Shown here: in pieces, positions 33,682-42,053 of the stretch | Layout: every line of letters begins with the position of its first letter | Numbering within the stretch: position 1 is the first letter of the stretch | IMG/VR virus record: IMGVR_UViG_3300005933_000005 | Coordinates: 1 to 64,000 of that record | Direction: 5' to 3' (one strand) | From: a virus | DNA length: 64,000 nt | Notes under the pieces: generated by a model | What the model was told of the DNA's origin: nothing | The model's database searches: none | The model's input: the letters and a program-made list of their open reading frames with translations, nothing else | Program-made: the position numbers and the translations under genes

Positions 33682-34647
33682 TTAATTGACTCTGATGTGC
33701 TTCGAAATAAGTTTTTGAAGCTCGCCCTCAACTGTATAATTCAGTAGTTTTTTTGAATTTGAGTTCGGTGCGAGTGGCGCCTGAGGAGTGTGTACATGTG
33801 TTAAAAGAATCCTAATCATCAAGTCTAAGAGTTTTATAAGTTCATCACCGAACACTAATGGGTGAAGCCTGCTTGCTAACTCGCCCAACTCTTTTAGGTC
33901 GTCATTTATTTCAAATTTTTCTAAACTTTTCTCTCTAAACTTTCCTCTTGGTGAGTATATGTTTACAACAGTGGAAGTTAGTTCTCCAGCGCTGTATCGT
34001 GATATTTCAGCATTATCTCCAGTGTTCACTATTTGTTTTAACCTTAAATAAGAAGGGTGTTCAATGTTCGCTTTTATTGTTCCTGGGCTGAAAAGACCAG
34101 CAGCAATAAATATTTCTTTAGGCCTTAGTATAACGTGAGTGTCATCTCGACCTTGTAGCGCGACATCGCTTCTTTCAGGGAGAACTAGAGACGGTTCACT
34201 CCTAGAAAGAAGAGTCTGGTTAGGGTTGAAGCTAGATTTATCAAATACTCTAATTGCGTCTCTATAGGATTGAAAGTTGAATTTAAGTTGAGAAGTAATT
34301 ACTGGTCCAATCCAATACCTTGGAGCTGTTATTTCTGATGGGTTTTCCATTAACAGTATAACCATTTCCCCAGGAATAGGCCTCATGTGAATAAAGCCAG
34401 GCATTAGAGGAATGGCATACTGTAGTTTTTCGTTAGAAATATTTCTATCTCTTCCGCCAGTAATTTCTCCTTTTTCATCTAAAGCAACGATACGCGCAAC
34501 CAAGCGACCTTGTTCGGTCGGGTCTTCTTCATTTACAACAATTGCAGGGTAAAGGTTTTTCATGCTTGACAAGTTTGTTTTTGCCTGGTCAAACCTTTGT
34601 CCATTATCCTGTTGTAAGCTTTTTGCGTAATCGTCTATTCCTGGCAT
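33682..34647 (-). CDS. Baseplate hub/spike protein with gp5-type OB fold
   Basis: A 321-residue protein. Residues 30-135 match the OB-fold that opens T4 gp5 and related spike proteins: YPAIVVNEEDPTEQGRLVARI, then IPLMPGFIHMRPIPGEMVI and PRYWIGPVITS. The middle part is beta-rich. The C-terminus has THVHTPQAPLAPN, with an HVH typical of spike-tip metal sites. No lysozyme domain like that of T4 gp5 is seen, so host wall digestion must come from elsewhere. It is placed among other tail genes (34650..36988). The assignment to hub or spike is good; the exact homologue is not settled. Confidence 0.75.
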   Translation of the reverse strand: MPGIDDYAKSLQQDNGQRFDQAKTNLSSMKNLYPAIVVNEEDPTEQGRLVARIVALDEKGEITGGRDRNISNEKLQYAIPLMPGFIHMRPIPGEMVILLMENPSEITAPRYWIGPVITSQLKFNFQSYRDAIRVFDKSSFNPNQTLLSRSEPSLVLPERSDVALQGRDDTHVILRPKEIFIAAGLFSPGTIKANIEHPSYLRLKQIVNTGDNAEISRYSAGELTSTVVNIYSPRGKFREKSLEKFEINDDLKELGELASRLHPLVFGDELIKLLDLMIRILLTHVHTPQAPLAPNSNSKKLLNYTVEGELQKLISKHIRVN

Positions 34648-34649
34648 TT

Positions 34650-34853
34650 TTAAAACTTATCTAGTAGCTGTTTGTATTTATGTTCGATGTCATCTAATTT
34701 CATTCTTGAGGTTTCTATTGCTATTTTTATAACTTCTTTTTGTTTTAAGTCCTCTTCGGAATCTAGTTGTTCACACATCTCTATGATGGTCGACTTGAGT
34801 TTTCCGTGCTCCTTCCCAAGTATTTGTAAATCTTTAAGCGTATCTTGTTTCAT
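34650..34853 (-). CDS. Small coiled-coil protein
   Basis: A 67-residue, strongly charged helical protein with heptad-like spacing of Leu and Ile. It lies between two virion genes, with a four-base overlap upstream (34850-34853) and two bases before the hub gene. Its function is unknown; it may be an assembly helper. Confidence 0.6.
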   Translation of the reverse strand: MKQDTLKDLQILGKEHGKLKSTIIEMCEQLDSEEDLKQKEVIKIAIETSRMKLDDIEHKYKQLLDKF

Positions 34854-35266
34854 CGTGGTACTCCAATTCCTGTGTGAGGTGCAATAGAGGCTCCGATGGC
34901 GGTAACTGGACCACCAGCGTTTCCTCCAGATGCTTGCACTTTAATTCCTGTATCCACAGCTAAATCTATTCGGCATTGGCTTTGTATGTGGTCAACAATC
35001 TCCTCAGAGAATGCTTTTACAAACGCTTCCATGACATTATTCGTACCATCTTCTATAGTGCCTGTTGGGATACCGATTTCTCCGAATCTAGAAATCATAG
35101 ATGAGGCCAAAAGCTCAGACGACATGCCAGCTCTGCTTTTTGCAAAAATGATTTGAGGCAAAGAGAGCCTTGGAACAGGAAGCCTGTCCTCTTCTAGCAT
35201 ATATAGGAAAAATGTCGCGATTTCCTCGGACAAATTTAAACTTGGGTCTTGTTGAAATAGTGACAT
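34850..35266 (-). CDS. Hypothetical virion-cluster protein
   Basis: A 138-residue protein from the ATG at 35266, which lies one base after the stop of the upstream gene; a longer frame starting at 35323 would overlap that gene by 56 bases and is less likely. The first half is helical (LSEEIATFFLYMLEED, AFVKAFSEEIVDHIQ) and the tail is Gly/Ala/Pro-rich. No family is recognised. It is coupled to the neighbouring tail genes, so it probably is a minor tail or hub component. Confidence 0.55.
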   Translation of the reverse strand: MSLFQQDPSLNLSEEIATFFLYMLEEDRLPVPRLSLPQIIFAKSRAGMSSELLASSMISRFGEIGIPTGTIEDGTNNVMEAFVKAFSEEIVDHIQSQCRIDLAVDTGIKVQASGGNAGGPVTAIGASIAPHTGIGVPR

Positions 35267-35267
35267 A

Positions 35268-36566
35268 TTAAATCGGTGTTTGTCCTGCAAGTATTGGCGC
35301 AAGGGATGCGGCTGCCTTAGCATACGCTACGGCTTTCTTGGCGTCCTCAATGGTGTTTTCTGCTTCTGCCGTTAAAGCAAAGCGGGCTTTGATTTTGTCA
35401 AGTTTTCGCTTTCCTCTTTCTCTATAAATTCTTGCGAAGTAGTTTTTTGCTAATTTCTTAAATTCTCGTATAGCGATAATTAAAATCATATTCACGAGTA
35501 GCTTGTACAGCTGGTTAGCCAAGCTTTCCCCGAATGCTTTTTTGTTTGGGTTGGGAGATGATTCATTCATAATCTCACACGTGTTGGTGACCAAGTCATC
35601 CACACTGGGGTTATAATCTTCTGGGAAGTCTAACTGAATAGAACCCAGCAGTGGCCCAATAAATGGCTGTACCAGGTTGGTGATGTTCGAAATAAACTTC
35701 TCCAAAAAAATCTGCATAAAAGTCTTTCCACCAGATTTTGCGTTCTGCTGGTTATTTATTTGCTGTGCAGTGCTTTCTACATAAGTTGCAAGTATCTCAA
35801 TGCTTTGAGCTGGGGTTGTGGGGTTGCTAGATAGCGTTTGGATTCCTCCGCCTTCAAATATCCACGAAGGGTCCTCTGGAAGAGTGATTTTTACTTTTTG
35901 ACAGGATATTTCTAGGATGACTTCTCCTTTCTCCAGCTGCCTGGCCAAAGCTATCCTATTGTACTCAACATCTTCATCGCGGATAAAGCCGTTGTTTGAA
36001 AGCGAATACGCATCGACTGCACAAACTGCGTTTTCGATGATTCGATTTCTTTCATCCGCATTGGGGTTTAGATATTCTGCTGCTGGCCCTTCTTTGGGCC
36101 CGAAAACCGCTAGAGTGAGGTCTTTTACTATTTTCTGCTTTGCTGTCTGCAGGAAGTTTGTTAATCCAGCCTCATCCATTTTTTGATTTATAGCAGATGC
36201 GTTCCCTTTTGCAATTGCGTCCCTACTTGCGGGGTCTGACTCGGCAAGGTTAAATGTTCCTCCAGGCATTTGAACGCCCGCGTACATAACTTGAGTAGCC
36301 AGTCCTTCTACGATTGTTTCCTCTAGGAAAGTTCCAGCTTCATCAAGTACACGAGAGAAAAATTGTTGGAATATAACCTCTGGGCTGATTCCCATCGACT
36401 CAAGTATCCTCAATAAATAATCGAAAGTGGAAACCTGGTCCAGTTTTGGAATGTTTTTAAACTCCAAAAAAGGCAACTCCAAAAGGCTCTTCATAGAACC
36501 TATTTTGGCTGTTAATTCACTTTGTGTGGATGTAAGCGGATTTGATTTTGGGATGTTTAGTGGCAT
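35268..36566 (-). CDS. Hypothetical virion or assembly protein with hydrophobic segment
   Basis: A 432-residue protein. The body is helical, with a region of acidic and hydrophobic residues. Near residue 360 there is a strongly hydrophobic stretch (LYKLLVNMILIIAI) followed by basic residues, then a basic C-terminal helix with Ala-rich repeats (AVAYAKAAASLAP). The hydrophobic stretch may be a membrane or tail-tube-lumen segment, as in tape-measure-like or hub proteins, but the length is too short for a tape measure. It shares one base with the upstream gene. Function is unknown. Confidence 0.55.
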   Translation of the reverse strand: MPLNIPKSNPLTSTQSELTAKIGSMKSLLELPFLEFKNIPKLDQVSTFDYLLRILESMGISPEVIFQQFFSRVLDEAGTFLEETIVEGLATQVMYAGVQMPGGTFNLAESDPASRDAIAKGNASAINQKMDEAGLTNFLQTAKQKIVKDLTLAVFGPKEGPAAEYLNPNADERNRIIENAVCAVDAYSLSNNGFIRDEDVEYNRIALARQLEKGEVILEISCQKVKITLPEDPSWIFEGGGIQTLSSNPTTPAQSIEILATYVESTAQQINNQQNAKSGGKTFMQIFLEKFISNITNLVQPFIGPLLGSIQLDFPEDYNPSVDDLVTNTCEIMNESSPNPNKKAFGESLANQLYKLLVNMILIIAIREFKKLAKNYFARIYRERGKRKLDKIKARFALTAEAENTIEDAKKAVAYAKAAASLAPILAGQTPI

Positions 36567-36988
36567 TATTCTTCATTTTCATCAGCACCACTATCATTGC
36601 CATTATTTCTTCTTTTTTCCCTACGGTCCTTAACAATATTCTGCATCCTCTCAGCCATGAATCGTTTTTCTTCGTCAGACATAACTGTGTTGTTTATAAT
36701 TGTTGGTTGGTCTGTCTTATGAATAATCTTACCCATTTCTTTAACGATGTCATTCAGAGTGTTAGATGCGTTAGAGGCGGCTTGAAGATATCCTAAAGCT
36801 GACTTACTCATCGTGAACACTTCTTCTTTAGTCTGCATGTCAGCATCAACCCTACGATATCTATCTAGGGCCATATCTCGCTCTTCAACTTTAAATTGAG
36901 CCACTTTATTAAGAAGTTCTGCATGGCCGTCTGCGGTCATTTCAATCTTCTTTTCACTTGTAGCTTTAGGGTTATCTGTTGCGTCCAT
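36566..36988 (-). CDS. Hypothetical helical protein
   Basis: A 140-residue protein rich in charged residues, helical throughout (MALDRYRRVDADMQTKEEV; MSDEEKRFMAERMQNIVKD), with an acidic end (GADENEE). It has no recognised domain. It has a late-type motif 12 bases upstream and heads a run of tail genes (36988 down to 33682), so it is probably a tail or assembly factor. Confidence 0.55.
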   Translation of the reverse strand: MDATDNPKATSEKKIEMTADGHAELLNKVAQFKVEERDMALDRYRRVDADMQTKEEVFTMSKSALGYLQAASNASNTLNDIVKEMGKIIHKTDQPTIINNTVMSDEEKRFMAERMQNIVKDRREKRRNNGNDSGADENEE

Positions 36989-37000
36989 AGCTTCTTTTGT

Positions 37001-37009
37001 TATAAATAG
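37001..37009 (-). promoter_or_regulatory. Late-promoter-like motif CTATTTATA
   Basis: Minus-strand copy 12 bases before the start at 36988; identical to the copy at 16901-16909. Confidence 0.55.
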
Positions 37010-37021
37010 AGCTTGGAATTT

Positions 37022-37396
37022 TTATGGTATGTTCAAAAATAAGCCCATTCTTAAAATTGCGTCAGCTCTAACAGACTCTAATGCGCTTTTTACCTCATCC
37101 TCTGACATCATGGTTTTGTCTCGCAAGTACTCTACAACAAAAGTATCATATTTAATCATGTCAGCCGTTTGTTGTTGGTCCATTTCTGGGAATGATTCTA
37201 AAACACTTACAATAGCGTCGCACACTAAAAAATCTTCATCATCCTCCTGAAGAAGAACTTGAGACTTCGACTCTAATCCATCCATTAGGTAATGATAGAA
37301 CTTAATGCAATTGTCTTTCGTTATTCCTGTTAGCTCATTCTTAAATAGCGATTGAGCAAGTGTTATAAATGTGAGCTTTTTTAAGTCTAGTTCCAT
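37022..37396 (-). CDS. Hypothetical protein after the sigma-like gene
   Basis: A 124-residue mostly helical acidic protein (many Asp, Glu, Leu), with no recognised motif. It begins directly after the stop of the sigma-like gene, so the two are co-transcribed. It could be a partner of that factor, or a small virion protein like its downstream neighbours. Nothing in the sequence decides between these. Confidence 0.55.
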   Translation of the reverse strand: MELDLKKLTFITLAQSLFKNELTGITKDNCIKFYHYLMDGLESKSQVLLQEDDEDFLVCDAIVSVLESFPEMDQQQTADMIKYDTFVVEYLRDKTMMSEDEVKSALESVRADAILRMGLFLNIP

Positions 37397-38263
37397 TTAC
37401 TCGTTTTTCTTTCGTAGGTACTCTGTCTTTTTTGTGTCGTAGATGCCTTTGATTCTTGAAAGTGAATAAGTAACCTCTCTAGACTCTAACTTTGTCTCAT
37501 CAAGTATTGCATGTCTAATAGATTGTTTAGCATACTTTCCTTCTTCGTAAGCATCTTGATTCTCCATCACTTTCAGAATTGCGTTTATCACCTTTACGTC
37601 ATTTGGAGGAATGTTCTTTTTGTTGAGCTCATTTTCCATCATGCTGTGAACATATTCGAAAAATTCAAATGTTTCATCCTGTTCCACATCAGCGTCCATT
37701 TCAAAACTTTCTTGCCTTTCGGTCTCGTCTTTATGGTCTTCCCAAGAGAGGTTTACAGATTTTAAATCATCTAAATCTTTTTTTCTGTTTTGAAGGTAGT
37801 GTTTAGCTACTGTTCCATAGTAAGAAAAAGACTTGGCGCCATTATCAGGGTCAAAATTTGCAAATTTAAGATAAAGGTGGGTGACACACAGTTTCTGAAG
37901 TGTCTTCACGTCTACATCGTGACTAAATAGCTTGTAAGTGAAGATGATGTTCTCTACCAGTCGGTAAAGTGGCTTTTCTATATCATCTCTAAAGATTCGC
38001 TCTTTCCTTGCTTGGGTTTCTGGGGAGTACGCACCTGTGATTCTATACTCTAATTCAGCTACATAACCGTCATCAATTGTTTCGTCTAATTCCCCACGCT
38101 CGATAAGATATTTATCGAGTTTTCTTTCAAGGTAGACTGTGTCAAGGTTTAAAAAAACTTTAACAGCGTGTTCAGTGCCTTGTGTCCAGTACACTTTGCT
38201 CTTCTTTTTCTCAATACCATTATCCGCCGTGGTGCCTGTTTCGGATGGACTAATTGTTTCCAT
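37397..38263 (-). CDS. Candidate late-transcription sigma factor (gp55-like)
   Basis: A 288-residue protein. The middle has IENPLYRLVENIIFTYKLF-type helices, then CVTHLYLKFANFDPD and the block KSFSYYGTVAKHYLQNRKKD, which closely follows the pattern of phage late sigma factors of the gp55 group (aromatic FSYY/FAYF followed by Asn/Arg-Lys). This is the sigma region 2 segment that contacts the -10 element. The N-terminus is acidic and the C-terminus (SLSRIKGIYDTKK) basic. It is longer than T4 gp55 (185). Its likely target is the TATTTAT motif found before virion genes in this window; that link is inference. It is followed by another small gene without a gap. Confidence 0.6.
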   Translation of the reverse strand: METISPSETGTTADNGIEKKKSKVYWTQGTEHAVKVFLNLDTVYLERKLDKYLIERGELDETIDDGYVAELEYRITGAYSPETQARKERIFRDDIEKPLYRLVENIIFTYKLFSHDVDVKTLQKLCVTHLYLKFANFDPDNGAKSFSYYGTVAKHYLQNRKKDLDDLKSVNLSWEDHKDETERQESFEMDADVEQDETFEFFEYVHSMMENELNKKNIPPNDVKVINAILKVMENQDAYEEGKYAKQSIRHAILDETKLESREVTYSLSRIKGIYDTKKTEYLRKKNE

Positions 38264-39207
38264 TATGCTTCGATATATTCAATTTGTTCATCATCCTCTA
38301 CGAAATAAGCATCAGTTGCTGTTTTGTGCCAGAACTCAGCTTCTTTCTGAGGCATGCCACCTTTGTCTATAGGAATCTGGACCAGATTTTGAGGAAGTTT
38401 GCAACTAGTGTGGCTGTAAGAGTCTCTTCTTAGAATTCTCTGCTCGTAACCCAGCCTTGGAACGTTCATTATCAAAATGTCGTTATAAGCCATCCTCAAG
38501 AAAAATTCGTAAGGCGATACTAATTTAATGTTTGACTTCATTGGATATAGAACATCGTCTCTTTCTTCAATCGCATCCTCTTCTTCGGTCATAGACGAGA
38601 CTTTGTATAAAGCGCCAAGAGGGGATAGGCAGTTGAATTTCAGAAGAAGATTTTGGTCATATTTACCAGCTACCTCAGCCATTCCTTCTGCCCAACAAGC
38701 TTCGTTATAGTACCCTTGGAATGCTCCATGAACTACGTTTCGAATTACTGGAGTGAAAATTCCAACTTCTGGATTCTCCGATGCATATATCTTAGCTGTG
38801 TGTATCCAGGACGTGCTGTATACGTCTTCTGGCTCCGCGATTGAGAAAAACTCATACCCGCTTTCGACTGCGCTTTGAAATCCTAAGTTAAAAGCCTCTG
38901 CAAAATTGGTTACATCCACTAAGTGAATTGTGTATTCCAATGGAAACACAGACGATACTGGCTCTCTTATTAATTCACCTGGTTTTTTAGGGTCTTCTTT
39001 TGTCTGTTGGATAGTCGGTTTATCAATTACGCTTTGAAGCACATCTAGCTCCTTTTGGCTTAGGCCCCCGTGCATCAAAAGCACATCAACGGGCTCACGT
39101 TGCATTGCTAACGAGTAAATAAACTCATGAAGAGACTCCACCATAGGCAGTTCTCTGAAATACGCTGCAATTAGCGTGTTATGCTTCTTTTGCTCTGTTA
39201 AATTCAT
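38263..39207 (-). CDS. Glycosyltransferase family 2-like protein
   Basis: A 314-residue protein with the outline of a GT-A fold: TLIAAYFRELPMVESLHEF with a following strand (VDVLLMHGG), then AFNLGFQSAVESGYEFF and an acidic triad in place of the usual DxD (AEPEDVY near residue 130). The C-terminal half is less conserved. The substrate cannot be told. It overlaps the upstream GT4 gene by 29 bases; a start at Met22 would remove that overlap. With the neighbouring GT4 gene it forms a small separate pair, away from the main glycan block at 43-60 kb. Confidence 0.55.
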   Translation of the reverse strand: MNLTEQKKHNTLIAAYFRELPMVESLHEFIYSLAMQREPVDVLLMHGGLSQKELDVLQSVIDKPTIQQTKEDPKKPGELIREPVSSVFPLEYTIHLVDVTNFAEAFNLGFQSAVESGYEFFSIAEPEDVYSTSWIHTAKIYASENPEVGIFTPVIRNVVHGAFQGYYNEACWAEGMAEVAGKYDQNLLLKFNCLSPLGALYKVSSMTEEEDAIEERDDVLYPMKSNIKLVSPYEFFLRMAYNDILIMNVPRLGYEQRILRRDSYSHTSCKLPQNLVQIPIDKGGMPQKEAEFWHKTATDAYFVEDDEQIEYIEA

Positions 39208-40393
39208 CGATTCTTTCGTTTTTGTATTCTTCTATAATCTCAAGGACTCTTTTTTCTTCACCTTCTACGGTGTATTTATCAAGCGTTTTTTCATACTCAG
39301 CTTGAAGGCTAGTTTCCAAATCTATTTGTCCACTAACCCATTTATCCGCAGCTATTCCCAAAAGCTCTGCTAACCCAAATAGATTCCCATTTTGAGACCA
39401 GAATCCGTTTTTATCAGTAGCATATTCTCGTCCTCCTGGTGCATCGAATCCAATTACGTGGGTTCCGCAAGCCATAGCTTCAAGTGGAAGCGTACCGAAT
39501 CCAGCAATGTCATCTGTATATAAAACAAATGCACAATCTCTCAGTCTTTCTGCGAATTCATTTCGGCTCATTCCGCTCATTTCCATGAATCGGAACCAAC
39601 GCATATGAGGATTGGCAGCATAGAACATTTTAATGATTGTGTGCATTTTCATTTCTGACTCTGGGCCGCGACCTCTTTGATACCCAATCAAAGGCATTTT
39701 GTCGCTGAGCTTTTCAGGCTTATAAAAAATGTCACGATTGATTCCTTGCTTAAGAGATTTGATTTGAATCCCTGGCATAATAGCTCCTATATATTGACTA
39801 ATGCAATCGGATACAGAAACTACATCATTGATTCCGAAATTTTGCCACATCTGACCGTTCTTCATTCCAGCTAAAACATACAACCAGCTCTGGGCTAGAA
39901 TGATTCTCTTACACGGTGCGTTTATTGTTCTCTCCATTACATTTGGAAAGCCCTCTGGGATAAACATAAAGTCCTCAGTAGCTAATTGAAGTGAGAAAGT
40001 TTGTTTCACCTTTCCGTCTGTGCAAATTATTTTTCCGTCTTTAGACTCTTTCAATGGGAAGAACTCGATGCCTGAGATGTCAAAGTCAACCCAGTTTGGG
40101 TTGAATATGTCAAATACTTCCACTTCTTTTTTTGCTTGCTGAGAAGCTTGCATTGATGCCTCTCTGTTCATGCTTGGTTCATACCAAACCTTGACATTGA
40201 ACCCTTGTTTTTTGTAAGCTGCGGCGACTCTTAAAAGAACTCCGATTCCGCCAGAAGGCTGATTCATTGCTGGACAATAAAAATGGATGTTGAACTCATT
40301 TTTCTCTAATTTAGAGATGAGTCCATCGATAACCTCTCCTTTTGTAGGTTCGATTTTTTCCACCACTTTTTCTTGTTCTACTGCTTTTTCCAT
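39179..40393 (-). CDS. Glycosyltransferase family 4-like protein
   Basis: A 404-residue GT-B enzyme. The N-terminal half has FNIHFYCPAMNQPSGGIGVL, the usual acceptor-side glycine loop. The C-terminal half has the GT4 donor-binding block: FGTLPLEAMACGTHVIGFDAPGGREY, with the conserved Glu of the E-x7-E type, and a preceding ALVLYTDD-like strand. Leaders before it are not visible in a signal-peptide sense, so it acts in the cytoplasm. It lies beside a GT2-like gene, and the two may add sugars to the same product. The start is upstream of a divergent gene at 40525, with a 131-base gap. Confidence 0.85.
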   Translation of the reverse strand: MEKAVEQEKVVEKIEPTKGEVIDGLISKLEKNEFNIHFYCPAMNQPSGGIGVLLRVAAAYKKQGFNVKVWYEPSMNREASMQASQQAKKEVEVFDIFNPNWVDFDISGIEFFPLKESKDGKIICTDGKVKQTFSLQLATEDFMFIPEGFPNVMERTINAPCKRIILAQSWLYVLAGMKNGQMWQNFGINDVVSVSDCISQYIGAIMPGIQIKSLKQGINRDIFYKPEKLSDKMPLIGYQRGRGPESEMKMHTIIKMFYAANPHMRWFRFMEMSGMSRNEFAERLRDCAFVLYTDDIAGFGTLPLEAMACGTHVIGFDAPGGREYATDKNGFWSQNGNLFGLAELLGIAADKWVSGQIDLETSLQAEYEKTLDKYTVEGEEKRVLEIIEEYKNERIDEFNRAKEA

Positions 40394-40478
40394 CGTTGTG
40401 ATTAATTCGTTTAGAAAAATGTAGTTGAATAAGACCCTAAAATTAAAGGCACAACTTAAAAAAAATGATTTTATGCCC

Positions 40479-40487
40479 TATTTATTT
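40479..40487 (+). promoter_or_regulatory. Late-promoter-like motif TATTTATTT
   Basis: Plus-strand copy in the divergent gap before the gene at 40525. The 37-base spacing to its GTG start is the longest of all copies. Confidence 0.4.
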
Positions 40488-40524
40488 GCATGCGCTTTAA
40501 GTACAGCATCTTAAAAAATATTTC

Positions 40525-41055
40525 GTGAAATCAAATAAACTAAACAACACAGGTCTGGCAAAGCTCGTTCAAGAGCATGTTTCAGCTAATGGTCGAATCG
40601 ATGAGATGGAACAGCACTTAAAAGATGTTGACTCTTTAATTGAGCGATTTGAAAGCGGTGAAGAAATTACTGATGAAGAGCTAAACGAGCTCTTAGGAGG
40701 TTTAGGAGCTATTGGTAAGTGGGGTGCAAAAAAAGCAAAATCTGCTATGGGTAGCGCTGGTAAAGCGATTGGTCAAGCAGCTTCAGATGTTAAACAGCAG
40801 TATCAGACAGGTCAGCGTGCTTCTGCAATTAACAAGCAAAGAAAAACTGTAGACAAGCAGCAAGGGGCAAACAACGAGAAGGTGATGGATTTAGCTGCAA
40901 GAGGAAGGTCTATTAATGATACAATAAAAAAGTATCGAATGGCGTTGAATAAGATTGGTGCTGAATATCAACAGCTGACAGGGAAAGAGTATGTTCCAGG
41001 GCGTGCTATCGCAAATGCTCAGCGTTATATCGATGAATCCCAAAAAAAAAAGTAA
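40525..41055 (+). CDS. Probable head-core protein, N-terminal part before a shift site
   Basis: A 176-residue frame starting with GTG. Residues 1-25 (NTGLAKLVQEHVSANG) resemble the N-terminal helix of the core-like proteins at 60811, 61219 and 62016. The rest is helical, with a Gly/Ala-rich stretch (GAIGKWGAKKAKSAM) and basic coiled coils. The frame ends at once after an A10 run (41042-41051) and TAA. The -1 frame stays open across that run and continues into the 41163 frame, so a longer fused protein of about 416 residues is likely. Function as virion or scaffold protein is inferred. Confidence 0.6.
   Translation: MKSNKLNNTGLAKLVQEHVSANGRIDEMEQHLKDVDSLIERFESGEEITDEELNELLGGLGAIGKWGAKKAKSAMGSAGKAIGQAASDVKQQYQTGQRASAINKQRKTVDKQQGANNEKVMDLAARGRSINDTIKKYRMALNKIGAEYQQLTGKEYVPGRAIANAQRYIDESQKKK
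41046..41052 (+). promoter_or_regulatory. Candidate -1 ribosomal frameshift heptamer A-AAA-AAG
   Basis: In the frame of the upstream gene the sequence reads A AAA AAG directly before TAA (41053-41055). This is the same heptamer as in the E. coli dnaX shift site. A -1 slip would continue as Val-Arg-Lys-Val-Tyr into the next frame. No obvious strong downstream stem is seen, and slippage by RNA polymerase on A10 is another possibility. Confidence 0.4.
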
Positions 41056-41162
41056 GAAAAGTCTATAAAAACAAAGTCGAAGAATCTTATGTTTTAGGTA
41101 GCTCAAATATTAGCAATGCGTATGCTAACGAGATTATTTCTATCGCAAAAGACCTGGACGAA

Positions 41163-41777
41163 ATGGCGCGGGGAATACAAAAACTTCTAGATAAAAAGGC
41201 TACACTTTTTATTGAACACAAGCAAAAAATTTCAGAAATACGTCAACAGGTAATGAAATTTGACTTCAACCAATTGTTTGCCGTACCAGGTAAATTTGAT
41301 TCTCCAGACGAAAAGAATTCAGCGGTGCAAGCTGTTTTGGAATCAGTCACAACAAAACTCCCTAGAGTATACGAGATGTTTCCACACTTATGGGACCAAC
41401 ACCAAGGGTATTCTGATGCTAACCGTAAAATTGGTGGAAGAAAAACTTCAGGTATCGTGCCTGGGGCTTGGAATGAAATTGTAAATGACTACGGCGTTAT
41501 CAACAACGAGAAAGGTTGTATTGAGCTTTTAAGAAAAGTTGAAGAATACAATAGCACTTGGCAAAATGAATTCGAATTGCGTGACATCCAGGAAGAAAGT
41601 AAGTCTGGATTTATTGAACTATCTCAAGCTATAGAAGCCGCAATAGGGGCTATTGATTCAAGCATGAGTTACGAGACTCTTGCAGACGCAGTTGCGAAAA
41701 TAATTAAAGATTCATACGGAGAACATCTGTACGAGCCATTCTCAAGAAGGCTAATGAATAATCTGTACGGAGAATAA
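41163..41777 (+). CDS. C-terminal part of the 40525 protein, reached by frameshift
   Basis: A 204-residue frame. The ATG at 41163 is probably internal, because the same frame is open back to the A10 run at 41042 and gives a sensible sequence (VYKNKVEESYVLGSSN, ISNAYANEIISIAKDLDEMARG). The frame is helical and charged throughout, with no catalytic motif. It ends before the strong terminator at 41797-41833. The role is likely structural (virion core or tail), by its gene context and lack of enzyme motifs. Confidence 0.55.
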   Translation: MARGIQKLLDKKATLFIEHKQKISEIRQQVMKFDFNQLFAVPGKFDSPDEKNSAVQAVLESVTTKLPRVYEMFPHLWDQHQGYSDANRKIGGRKTSGIVPGAWNEIVNDYGVINNEKGCIELLRKVEEYNSTWQNEFELRDIQEESKSGFIELSQAIEAAIGAIDSSMSYETLADAVAKIIKDSYGEHLYEPFSRRLMNNLYGE

Positions 41778-41796
41778 TAGAAAATTACATCAATGC

Positions 41797-41833
41797 AAAA
41801 AAAAGAGAGCTCTTACGGGCTCTCTTTTTTTTT
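41797..41833. terminator. Bidirectional terminator between convergent genes
   Basis: Stem GAGAGC (41805-41810) with GCTCTC (41819-41824), loop TCTTACGG, flanked by A8 and T9. It serves the plus-strand gene ending at 41777 and the minus-strand gene ending at 41844. The loop shares TTACGG with the terminator at 62347-62381. Confidence 0.9.
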
Positions 41834-41843
41834 GATACTGTGT

Positions 41844-42053
41844 CTATTGCTTGCCGTGTTTTGAAGTCATAGTTTTATGCAAGGACTCAATCTCTTTAGA
41901 GGCTGCTGTTTTAAACATAAACGGAAAAAAAGCGTGAACGATTGAAACCCCCCAAATCCACCCGCCAGCTGAGGCGGTCCCAAGTGCAAATAACAAATGT
42001 TTTAAGTAAGACATTTTGTTCTCGCTAGGGTGATGTGTGAAGGGATTTCTCAT
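41844..42053 (-). CDS. Small membrane protein
   Basis: A 69-residue protein with one clear hydrophobic segment (LLFALGTASAGGWIWGVSIV and FFPFMF, about residues 20-48), flanked by basic residues, so it is probably an inner-membrane protein. A holin-like or superinfection-related function is possible, but nothing specific is seen. Met14 is another possible start. Its ATG shares a base with the vWA gene stop. Confidence 0.6.
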   Translation of the reverse strand: MRNPFTHHPSENKMSYLKHLLFALGTASAGGWIWGVSIVHAFFPFMFKTAASKEIESLHKTMTSKHGKQ

